Positions 1 to 10,700 of a DNA stretch of 64,000 nt are shown piece by piece. The first letter of the stretch is position 1; the number at the start of each line of letters is the position of its first letter. The notes beneath the pieces are model-generated. The model was not told where the DNA came from, ran no database searches, and saw only the letters and a list, made by a program, of their open reading frames with translations. Source of the DNA: Archilochus colubris (Eukaryota; Chordata; Aves; Apodiformes; Trochilidae); assembly GCA_023079485.1 (NCBI GenBank), contig CM041092.1:8879127-8943126 (forward strand), read 5' to 3'. Made by a program: the position numbers and the translations under genes.

Positions 1-1600
1 AAACTGGCATTTCCTGAGAGATTTACAGATGCTCTTTTCTGACGGTTGGAGGGGAGGAAAAGAAAAGAAGAAGTGGTGGCAGAGGTGAATAATGCACTGT
101 GCTAGCTCTGGTCTGCCAGTGAAAGCTGAGACTATAGCCACATAAATATTAAACACATCTGAGAAGCACTATTAAAATAAATATCAAAGCCAAAGTTGCT
201 CACACATCTGTTTCTCCTCAATTTTTGCCACAGTTCTCTACATTTGTTTTCTCTCCAGCTGTTAACACCTGTCTTTCTGTCAGTGGTAATAATGCAATTT
301 TAGGTGGGCTGCAGAGCTGACAGTAACATGAAAGAATTCTCTATTTTTGATATGAGAAACTCCTTTCAAAACTAAAAAGGGCTCTGTGAACAAAGATATA
401 TCTTTGTGCTAATCCTTGAGAGCAGTATATGGGGCTTTTGCTGTTGTTTTAGGTTTTTTGTTTTTTTTTTTTATCAAACTGCAGAGAATTAGACTTGAGT
501 TACATGGCTGAACTTGAGCTAGATGAGGGATCCTACAGCGGGCAGCCACTGCTTGCCTTTGTAGTTCTCATTTTCTTGCTGACACATATTCAGAAGGTTG
601 TGTGTGCATGGGACTCCTCTCTCCATGTGATGCTTGTTATCTAACCTCATCAAAAGTGTGTGCTCTGCAGTGATTGCTACCAGAAGACACACAGCCAGCA
701 GTGATGTCTTCTTTACTTACCTTTTAAATGAGCCCAATATTCACGGGGCTGCCTGAAGAAAGTGTTCTATGTCTTTGCTGTGGACACACAAAGATGATAA
801 GAAATGCTCAGCTATCTTGGTGTTAAAGATGATGGGACAGATCCTCAAGTAAAGTAGACTGGGGAAGTCCACTGGCCGTGCCTTTTTACATAACACAGAA
901 GAAAAAGCTATCTATTTATTTTGGCCCACAGAAACACATCCTGAGATTCAGGGCAAAACATGATGAACCACACCAGGAACACCCCAGATAAAGAAGAAAA
1001 ACTGACATATAACCTTGAATTACTAGAAAATCGATACTCTTCACCCAATATGAGCTTAGTATTCTGGGTGGCGTGGTACGGGCATAGGCTCAAGGCTGTT
1101 GAGCTCATATTTAGACCCCTTGACTTGTGGGAGGCAGCCCAGGGATGAAGAAGATCCCATCTACTGCAAGAATGTGCATTTCTATCCCTAATCCCTGACT
1201 GAGAGCCCCAAGGAGAAAAATATGCATGAATTTTTCAAGCTTTTCAGTGCAGATTGTCTTGATGCCTGAGTGAAGCTGAGCTTGGTCTCAGATGGGTTTT
1301 GTCAAGAAATTGCTGGGGGGGGCTGATGTGGCACAGAGATGTCCCCTTCACCCCAGTCTTGATACCCAAGTGTAGTTGTCTCTGAGTGATAACTATGGAT
1401 TTGTCAACTGTTTCAAACCAACAGCTTCTCCTTCTGAAGGTCCTGTGTAATGACTTGCAGCCACATTATTCTTTCATTACTGAGTGAAATGGGTTGATTT
1501 TCACAAGTATCAGCTTGCCTGGAAATTTGCAGCTAGGGGACCAAAACTGACTTTACAATAGATAGCCCTGAAATTCCAAAACTCCCACCTTTTTCCGCTG
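1..1600. other. Unique non-coding DNA, no gene seen
   Basis: No frame here has recognisable protein content; the longest open frames are about 60-70 codons. It contains a T-rich tract near 454-473 and a run of eight G at 1315-1322. The sequence is AT-leaning with no repeat family I can name. It runs directly into the 5'-truncated end of the CR1 fragment. Confidence 0.6.
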
Positions 1601-2396
1601 TTGGAGGATGCCATCCAGAGGGACCTTGACAGGCTGGAGAGCTGGGCCCTGCCAACCTCATGAAGTTCAACAAGACCAAGTGCAAGGTCCTGCATCTGTT
1701 TTGAGGCAATCCCAGGCACTGGTACAGGCTGGGCAGTGACTGGCTTGAGAGCAGCCTTCAGGAAAAGGACTTGGGGATGCTGATGTCCTCATCCATCAGC
1801 ATCCATCCATCAGGAGTTCAACATGAGCCATCCATGTACACTTGGAGCCCAGAAAGTCAGCTGGATCATTGGCTGCACCAAGAGGAGCCATGCAGCAGTT
1901 TGAGGGAAGGGATTCCCCCCCCTCTGCTCTGCTCTTGTCAGACCCCACCTGGAGTGCTGCATCCAGTTCTGGAGCCCCTGTTACAGGAGGGACATGGAAG
2001 TGCTGGAGCGTGTCCAGAGAAGGGCCACAAGGATGCTCAGAGGGCTGGAGCACTTCTCCTGTGGAGACAGAGTGAGAGAGTTGGGGTTATTCCATCTGCA
2101 GAGGAGAAGGCTCCAAGGAGACTTCATTGCAGCCTTCCAGTATCTGAAGGGGGCTACAAGAAAGCTGGGGAGGGACTTTTTAGGATGTCAGGGAGTGATA
2201 GGACTAGGGGGAATGGTTTCAAACTAGAGGAGGGGGGATTTAGATTAGATGTTGGGAAGAAGTTCTTCACCATGAGGGTGGTGAGACACTGGAACAGGTT
2301 GCCCAGAGAGGTGGTGGAAGCCCCATCCCTGGAAGTTTTTAAGGCCAGGATGGACAGGGCTCTGAGGAATCTGAGCTGGTGGGAGGCTGAGCACTG
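1601..2396 (+). mobile_element. CR1-type LINE fragment, 5'-truncated
   Basis: This is about 0.8 kb of a CR1 non-LTR retrotransposon, the dominant LINE of birds. The nucleotide text follows the familiar CR1 3' half: a reverse-transcriptase C-terminal part of ORF2, then the block encoding RVQRRATRMLRGLEH (near 2012-2056), RELGLFHLQRRRLQGD and, in another frame, GNGFKLEEGGFRLD and HWNRLPREVVEAPSLEVFKAR. The 5' side is cut off abruptly at about 1601, as is usual for CR1 copies that stop early during target-primed reverse transcription. The copy is decayed by a frameshift near 2150 and by a small duplicated ATCCATCA-type insertion near 1788-1812. The usual CR1 3' end, with its short untranslated tail and ATTCTATG-type octamers, is missing: homology stops about 20 bases after the ORF end and an A tract follows. 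No convincing target-site duplication was found. Confidence 0.93.
1994..2396 (+). pseudogene. CR1 ORF2 C-terminal remnant, frameshifted
   Basis: This is the end of the CR1 polyprotein that carries endonuclease and reverse transcriptase activities in intact elements; only the tail beyond the catalytic centre remains. The frame open from 1994 reads VQRRATRMLRGLEHFS and FIAAFQYLKG. One base appears to be missing at the G run near 2150, because the continuation (YKKAGEGLFRM, SDRTRGNGFKLEEGG, FFTMRVVRHWNRLPREVV) lies in the frame that is open from 1771 to the stop at 2395-2397. The final residues (RNLSWWEAEH) differ from the usual CR1 ending. No catalytic residues are present, so it cannot be active. 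Confidence 0.88.
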
Positions 2397-2417
2397 AAAA
2401 AAAAAAAAAAAAAAAAA
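2397..2417 (+). repeat. A21 tract at the 3' end of the CR1 fragment
   Basis: Twenty-one consecutive A follow the truncated CR1 sequence directly. Intact CR1 copies end in short octamer repeats rather than poly(A), so this tail is atypical. It may be a premature polyadenylation product, a template switch, or later expansion of an A run. Confidence 0.9.
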
Positions 2418-3069
2418 TCCCAGCCCAAAGATCTGCAGTAATAGAACATTGAACCCAACTGTTAACTCCAAGAAAGGGAGACAATGTTATAGCCTGAGAC
2501 ACTCCCCTGAGACACTCTCTGTTTGCCATAGGGGCAGCACATGTTTCAGGGAAAGCTTTTTACATGTTTAGTTCATGCTGGAACTTTTTCCAGTGCTCGG
2601 GGGGAAATCCTGAGGTGCCAAAATCCACTGTCACCCCCACGTCTGCTTTCCCATGTTTTATGTGCTGTTAGTGCTGATGGGTATCCACACCATGTTATTG
2701 CTCCCAGTAACTCTCAGAAACTCAAATATTGTGCAAATTACAGCCAGGATGTTCGGGGAGCAGAATGTCTCTCTCTTAGCAGATGGCTGCAGCCCACAAT
2801 GTCCTATGATCACAACATAAAATATTACTACTTTTGCATGCTGTGTTTGGGAAAACATGCCAACCTGTAGTTAGTTTTGATAGGATCAGAGAAGTCTCTT
2901 TTCCAGTAGGAAATAATTTATTTGGAAGGTTTGGCTTTGGGATTACTTTTTTTTTTTTTTTTTTTTTGTTATTAGAAAATAAATCTGTCTTCAATCTGCA
3001 AGTACAATAGGTCTCTGTCACAGAGGTAGCCTGCTTTGCTACAGCCTGAGAGTTTAAAAAGGTCTTGTT
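2418..3069. other. Unique non-coding DNA with a T21 tract
   Basis: No gene is seen. A homopolymer of 21 T lies at 2947-2967. The open frame at 2541-2870 (109 codons) has no recognisable domain and looks like chance. Confidence 0.55.
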
Positions 3070-3150
3070 GAATGGTTTCAGCTAGAAGGGACCTTAAGGA
3101 GCATCCAGTTCATCATCTTACAACCTATTTGAGCTGACTGCTCTGGCACT
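3070..3150 (-). mobile_element. Decayed CR1 3' end
   Basis: The plus strand reads GAATGGTTTCAGCTAGAAGG, followed by GGACCTTAAGGAGCATCCAG. This is the reverse complement of the CR1 3' untranslated region with several substitutions. The match fades after about 80 bases. It is an old, very short, 5'-truncated copy in minus orientation. Confidence 0.72.
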
Positions 3151-6100
3151 GCTTTCATCTCTTGCCCTGGGAAAGTCATAGGGTTTGGATGCTATCAGGA
3201 CAGGAGGCTCAAGGAAGAGAGTTGGCCTGATGTGACTTCAGCTGACTGTTGTTCTGCTGCCTCTGGGTGATCCTCTCTGGTGATAAATGATGCTCTGCCT
3301 GCAGTCTGCAGAAAAGAGCATCCTTCCTCCTGCAGACAAATTGCTTTCTAGTTCCTGCAGGCTGCCTGGCTTGATTTTTCTCCCCCCGATGCAATCTGTA
3401 TGGGGTGCAACGTTACACAGTAAACGATTTAAGACCAGTGATGACTAAGAAGGTAAGGGATCAAATATTTTACCTGAGAAATGTGTACACATCATTCATT
3501 TCACTTTTCTCACAGAAGAAATAAAACTGTTTTCCTTAGCTATTAGTCCAAGCCAAATGAAATCCTGGAGTTCATTAAGCATTGATCCTTCTGCCTCTCA
3601 TTCTCTGGGAGATGTTATTCCAATGTCATGAGAGCAGAGGTGAGATGGGCCCTATGAATGGTTCCTGTCAAGTCCCAGCACATATGTGGAAGGAAGAAAT
3701 CAAATAATTTGGGTTATTCTAGAGATTGCAATGTCATGGCAAGTAACTTCTTATAACTGATGGAGGACTCGATTGGCCAAAACATTCTCTTGTACTAGAG
3801 AAGAATGAGAAAATTTCTTGTTTATGCTGCAGCAGCACTTATCCTGGTTAGCCAAATCATGGCTCTGTTACACTTCTGTTCTTATTAATATCTGAGGGCC
3901 AAACAACCTGCCAAGGTAAATTAGAATCCATAACAACTGGATGGGACAAGAAAAACATCAGAAAAGATAATCAGAAACCTTCTGTGTATCAGCATCATTA
4001 ATGTAAGCTGGCCACACAAGTCATATCTGTCCATGATCAGGGATGAAGACACTCCTGTCACACCCCTGTTCCCTCCCCTCTCCCAGTACAACTCAGCTGT
4101 TCTTGAGTTGCTTGGGAAAGTGTAAATCTGCAAAAAATCAACTTAATTCATCACCGACGCTTCTGCCTGAAGGATTTCTCCTTAGTGTGATGTTCCCAAG
4201 GTTGTCCAGATGTGCTGAAATTTTCCTCCTCTCAATACTTTGCCCAAGGAGTGGGCTTTGTGAAGCTTAGCCTCAAGTCCAGGAGTTTTCCAACAAGATG
4301 ACTGCAGCTCTGCTGCTGTCCCAGCTCCTCCCTAGACCCAGGCTGTGCAGCAACTTCTTCGTGCAGATGTAGGAGAAATCTGTGCCAAGCAGTGGGGCAT
4401 TTGAAATAAACGTTCACATCTGATGTTGTTCATTTATTTTTATGTGCAATGAATTGAGAGTTTCCAGCCAAACAGAGCATTCAGTTTGCTCATCACAAAA
4501 GCCACCAGCACAGCTGGCAACTGTCACCCTGCCTCGTCTGATGGGGAGGGCTGTAAGTAACCCTGCAGGCAAATTTTGGGTTGCAATTCAACTGCAAAAC
4601 ATCACTGTGGGAAGGAGAGAGCTCAGTGTGGAAGACAAACAGGACAGGAAATTTAATGTCTACGCAGTAACAAATGTATTAGAGTGGAGTCAGGCCATGG
4701 ATGCTGAATAACAATTGAAATTTTTCCAAAATTTGGGGATGTTTCTATTAGTTTGAGCTTTCAAAACTTTCTGGAACATTAATGCCAACATTTTTTTTTG
4801 ACTTCTTGAATGTGTATTAGAAGCGGGTGTGTGATGAACATTTTTTCCAGGCTTTGCAACACGTTCCATCACAAGACTGCCCTATGCCTTTTCCCTCCCC
4901 AGTGCTGCTGCTCAGCTGGCAGTGCTTGGTGGGCAGGCAGCCCTCTGGCTTGCAGAGAGGCTCCACCACCGTATTTTTTTCCTCCACTAAAATTTCATTC
5001 CACTTGGGCTGAAATATGAAGTGTTAAAAAAAAAAAAAATGCCATTTCCCTCCTTCCAGTTGCATTCCTAAAAGGGGAATTTTGGAAAGCAGCCAAAACC
5101 AATTGGACAACAAAATCTGGAGGTGGAGGATGCAGGGAGGGTTGGGGCTGGGAATGGCTGGGGCTGCTGGGGCAAACCATGGAGCCAGGAGTGGCAGAAA
5201 CATTTCCCTTGCCCTCATCACCCTCTCCTCAGGGTCATTTTTGCTTTTTGTCTTTGTTTCTCACTCAGCTCATGGGGTGAGAGTTTCCAGGTTCCTGGGA
5301 GAAGGAGCCAACACCCATGGCCCAGTGGGTCAACATGTTAAAACCGAAGGATTACAGAATTTAAACCCTTGCGATCTCACTGATGCAGTGTTTTATTTTA
5401 TGTAGCTGAATTATTGCAAGCTAACAATAAGCTAACAGTAAGACTTATAATAACAGATATGATTTTAAGTGTTTATTTCTTTTTAAAAAGTATATTTAAT
5501 TTAGATTAATGTCAACTTTACAGTCCAACATGAATTACCCATTCCTTCTTCCCCTGATCTAGCCTGCTGCCAAGGGCTATGGAATCCAACTCATTTCCAA
5601 AGCAAGGAAATTTGGGGATTAGGTTTTTTTCATCACTAATAAATTTCAACTTATTTTGAGTCCAAATGTGTTGAGCTCCAGCTTGCAGCTACCAGATACT
5701 CCTGTACCTCAGCCTGTTGGCTGAAAGAGCTTTATGCTGTCAGAAATTTCCTCCCCCATATTGTGTGTAGACAATTGCTAAGCTATTGATGAATTTTCAT
5801 TTTACTACAATACATGGCGTGAACTTTGCACTACAAAACAGACTTTTCCGAACACTGAATCATTTCCATGGCCTTTTTTTGACTTGCTCTCAGTCTGCCC
5901 ATGTGGATTTGCTGTGTTTGGTGGGCAGTGAGCCCCAGCCCCCTTCTGGGAAGGCACAGGAGGAGGCACAGTGGTGGGATGGCAGCTCCAGTTCTGATGG
6001 GTTTCACTGCCTTTGTCAACCGGAGCTGTTTTGGAGCAGCAGCCCTGGTGATGAGAACCAGCTTGGGACAGGCAAGGGAAAACACTGACCCACCTCAAGC

Positions 6101-7752
6101 ATCAAGATGTCAAACTCCACCAATCTCATCTCTGGGTCTGAGGTCCCCTGCTGGAACCCACCACCATCCTCAGCCCTGTTTGATGGAGCTTATGTGTTTG
6201 ATGGCCCAGGAGTTGTGGGGCTGGAGCACCCCAGAAATTATTATTATTTTAAGTATTAAAGGAACATTCTTTGGAAACACATCATTTCTGAGCAAAATGG
6301 GCTGAGGCAGCAGCATAACATGCTGAATCCAATGGGAAGAGAGGGATCTGAAATGGTAGCACAGCTCAGCAAGGCCCACGATGCTCCTGGTGGGGCATCC
6401 CCTGGCCATCTGCCAGCTCCACTCTGTGTTCTGGGGAGAAAAAGACTGAGAGCTTGGTAATACAGAGACTTTAAATTTCTTCAAGTGTTATTTGTATTTA
6501 TATATCCATGATTCATTCATTTTTCCTACAGAAACAGGTGTAAAACTTTCAGCTGTGGCAATTTACTTGCAAGCTAAAATTTCCCCATCTCTCCCTCTGT
6601 GCCACCCTCATTGATCCATAGGGTGTCCAAGCACAGTTCAGCAACATGGCAGGGAATGAAATCCTCTAATCTGAAAATGAGTGTCAGCATTAAGAAGCAC
6701 CAGGCCCTTCCTCAGATTAAAACTTCTGTTCTCCTTTTTCACAGAAGGATGGAAACCGGTGGCACGTGAACTCATGGCATGTGCTTTCTATCATATCATC
6801 ACTGGGAGAAGTATAAAATAAATGAAGGGGAAGTAATTTATTGTGGAGCCTTAAAACCTGCTCTGGAGTTCTCTTCAGACCTCCTACAGTAATTAACTAT
6901 GAAAACATTGCTCATGTAATATATAATCTGTCAAGCAATCAGATGCTTACCTTGCCAGCAGGCTGCAGATTGACTGTGGGTGTCTGCAGTGTAACCTCCA
7001 CAGGAATTCGAGGGACCCACCAGTGTCAGGAGGGGTCTGAACTTCAGTGGTCTGAAACCAACTTCTGTAAGTACAGTAAAGCCAAATTGCTCAGGGAGCT
7101 CCTCTGGGAGCCACAGGTACCATGAGGGCAAGGTGAGGTGTGTGGGCTATTTAAGATGAACTTTAGTGGAGCTGAGAGTACTTCCATCCTGTGTGTGACA
7201 TCCAACAGTTAGGGTGACCCCTGTGCTTGTAGGAATTATTAACTTCTGAACCTGCTGCCTCTGACACAGAGCCATGAATCACAGCTAACTGGTGCTCACC
7301 CCAACACAGGGAGCACCTGAGCTGGTCCTGAAGAAGTTGTAATTCATCCCACTTGGGCAGCCTGTGTTTAAATTCAACTACAATGACAATAACAAAGATT
7401 ATAAAATGTTGGGAGTGAGTTAAAAGCTCAATAACTTTTAGAGAGATTTCTTTCTGTAGGATTCTTTTAAGACTCACAAGACTTTTTGCATTTGTGTTAG
7501 GGTTAGTCTAAGCGTATCTGAACTGTAAAACTTTAATATTTTCATGTCAAAAATGATTTTGCTAAAGTTAACTTTCCCCATACTTTGACTTATCAGTTTC
7601 AGTTGTGGTGGTGTGCATTTCAGTTGAAGTTTTATTACATTATGTTGGCAGCACATTATGTTTTTTACACATGGATTTGATTGAGAAATGAAACTGGAAT
7701 AAGAATGAGGTAGCAGCAGCATCTGCTGGGAGACACAGCTTGTGCTGGTGTC
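3151..7752. other. Unique non-coding DNA, no gene seen
   Basis: A 4.6-kb stretch without recognisable exons or named repeats. Several 60-134 codon frames occur (for example 5901-6305 plus and 6170-6484 minus), but they overlap one another on both strands and contain no family motifs. An A14 run is at 5026-5039. The more GC-rich patch near 4880-5350 is not a CpG island. Confidence 0.55.
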
Positions 7753-7769
7753 AATCAATCTGATTGATT
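7753..7769. repeat. Perfect 8-bp inverted repeat of HOX/PBX-like words
   Basis: AATCAATC at 7753-7760 and its reverse complement GATTGATT at 7762-7769 are separated by a single T. Each arm contains the TGATTGAT-type word bound by PBX-HOX heterodimers. The arrangement is symmetric enough to be a paired binding site, but it may also be chance in AT-rich DNA. Confidence 0.5.
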
Positions 7770-10700
7770 AAATATGGTGGCACACATTTTATTAAAACAA
7801 AATGCTCTCCATGAAGAGGACTATTATGCCAATATAATACACAGCTTTCCTAAAGAACGTTACAAAAGAGGTGGTCTGTTTGTGAAATACAATCCTTGTA
7901 AATAACTGGAAAGAACTGAAGAGCTCAAATTACATTTGGCTGCTCATGGAAACAGCTATTTTATTGCTTTGGCATGCAGTAGCTGGTATTGTTATATTGG
8001 CAAGAGGAGCAGCACTGATGGAAGTTTTATTATTCAGCGAGACCACAAAAAAGATTTTAGGCTCTCACTGATGTTATTAAACAGGTCTGAGGCTGGGAAG
8101 TGCTTGGTGGCTTCTGACCAGGGGATGGGACAGGCTGGCTCAAGGCTTGGGGTGGAGGCACTGCCTGTCTTGGGCCGGCTGGGATGAATTTCCAGGGAGG
8201 CTCCTGGCTCTCTCTTTGCAGGGCTGAGTGTTTGTGGGGCTGTCCTGAGCCCAAGGAAGGGAACTCCTCTGGGGACGGATGGTCATCAAAGACCCAATTA
8301 CCTGCCCTTCAGGTACAAGGCACAGATGTCTTGGAGTTGCCTTCTCTCCTGCAGAAACAAATAGGATGTGCATCAACTCCACCCTGAAATACAGCTGGTG
8401 GTGGAGGAAACCATTTCATGGTGCATTCTCTGCTCTCCCCAGAGGAAGGTCAAGAGAAACAATGAGCCATATTATTTGAGAAGTGCTTAGAGGCTATACT
8501 GATGGAGAATTTAGGATATAATAAATCTTTGCACTGTTTCCTACCCACCAAAAATTATGGCTTCTGCTGAGTACCTTCAGGAGTCAGTAACAGTTTTGCA
8601 CTGGCTTCACTAGGGCTGAGGTTTTACCCACTTTCAGTTGCATTCTATGCAATAAGAAAAAGTTACAAAAATCCTTAACCAACGTTGATGTCACTCCCTT
8701 TCCACCTAATGTAGACATTCTAATTTAACCCAGGTTTCTGCTTTCCTCCTCCATCTTCACTAAACGTATCCAAATAACAATTGCTTCAGTAAATAAGAAA
8801 TATAAATAAACATCTGCACCACAGCAGAGTGCTGCATCCTGCTCTGTGGTTGTGATGCCTGGGGACTGACCAAGTGTTGGCTGACATGGCTCTGCAGGAA
8901 GAGAATAGAAGAGTGGTCCTGCCATCCAGGCTCCTGCTGCCTGCCATTGTCCTGGCCACAAATCTGTTGGAAGATGCCTAATATACAACTGCAATAGCCT
9001 GAAAAATGTGCTACCTGGTGCCATTCCTGTTTTCAAAAGGAGAGTGCTCTCTATCAAGCAAGTTTTGTGTTCTTCTTGAGAGGTAAGAAATGATGGGTCC
9101 AGGAGAGGGCAAAGGAGCAGCAGAGGACTTGGAGGGGATAAGCAGCAAAGAAAAGGAAAATAGAAAGGAGAGGAAGACTTGACTGGGAGAGAATACATTT
9201 GTATGGGTGACACCCATTTTCCAGAGGGTAAAAGATGAAAGGAAAAATAGTACATGGCAAAAGGTATTAGTCTGATTTCAGAAAAGGGATAAAAAGCAGC
9301 GGTGATGGTCACAGTGCAACAACATCATAGCACAGAGGAGAGAACATTAAGGTTTAATCCACTCCCTTTTCACTTTTGCTGCTGGGGTTTCTCATGGTAA
9401 CCCCTCTGGGCCACCTCTTCCAGTTTCACTATAATTCCCCTGGAGCTGTTCCCCAAGCACTGCCCTACTCCTCATCCTTCCCATCCAGTGAAATACTTAA
9501 GTTGGTCCTTAGAATTAAAACCAAGCCCAACAGAGAATCTCAGCATGGTTAATGTGCTGGCATCCAAACGACCTGGGTACAGATGGCTTAGGCAATATCT
9601 GTGTTGAATTTTAATGGCTGATTTGGAACTATTTTTAAGATCCTATTGTTATTTCTCCAGAGAGATCTTTTCTTAGCAATCTAAGTAGAAAATAATAATG
9701 AGGAAAAAACCCCTTGCTAGGCAACCTCTTCAATATGCAGATGGTTTCTGCAGTGACACTTCTGCTGAGGCTAATCTTTCAGGATTGAGATATTTTCAGA
9801 AACATCCATTTGTGGGGGCTGTTTTTTTTTTTTCTTTATTCACAAGGACACAGCTTTGTATACAAATCTTTCTTCCATCCCCACCCTCTTGTTAGGTGGT
9901 TTGAGGCTTACTAACAACTTTTTGCATGAACAGACATCTCTGTTGTAGTTTGCAGACCTCAGAAATGTTGCTAATGATGGTGTTTGCACTGCTCATACTT
10001 TATCTGCCTCCAGCCTTCATTTCTTCATGGAGCCCATCAGCTTTTTCTAAGACTCACCAGCATCATCTTCACTTGGAAACTTTGGAACTGCTCCAAAGAC
10101 CTTCAGAGCTCCTTTTGCAATGGAAGATGGCTTAATTTTTCATCTCCTCTCAAAAAGAGTCATTGAGTTAATTTGTTGGCCTTTGGAAAGTGACTCTCCC
10201 AGTTTTTCTTTAAAGATTGTCTCCTTTCATCCCCATTTATCTTCTGTACTTCCCACCTTTGCAGGAACTTCTCCATGTAGTTTCCTTGCTGCCTGGATGG
10301 CCCTGGGCTGGGAGACTTTATATTGCAAACTTTTCCTGATGGAGAAACCCAAAGGCAACACAGTCTCTGGATTTATCAATAATGTGCAAAGACAGGAAAG
10401 TAGTGTGGGCTTGGGAGAAAATCTTCTGGTTTGTTATCCAAGCAGAGCAAACGATAGTCACTTTAGACTTCAGTAAGCATCTGAATTAAAGCAAGTGCAT
10501 CAATATTTAAGAACAGAGTGAAATGTAACTTTTAAAACATTTGAGATCAGACTAAGCATTCCTGAAGGACTGAAAATAGCTTGACTGCATGAGCTGTTTT
10601 TCAAGACCTTTTCTTTAAATCTTCATGAATCTACTGGTTTTACTATGAGAGAATGAGAGTTACAAATGTTAACTCAAAATTCTGGTTCTTAACAACTTCG

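Noticed and set aside
8725..9312. 195-codon minus-strand frame as a membrane protein gene
   Set aside because: The leucine/serine/proline-rich, hydrophobic look comes from A/G-rich plus-strand sequence read in reverse; there is no conserved motif, and overlapping frames on the same strand look similar.
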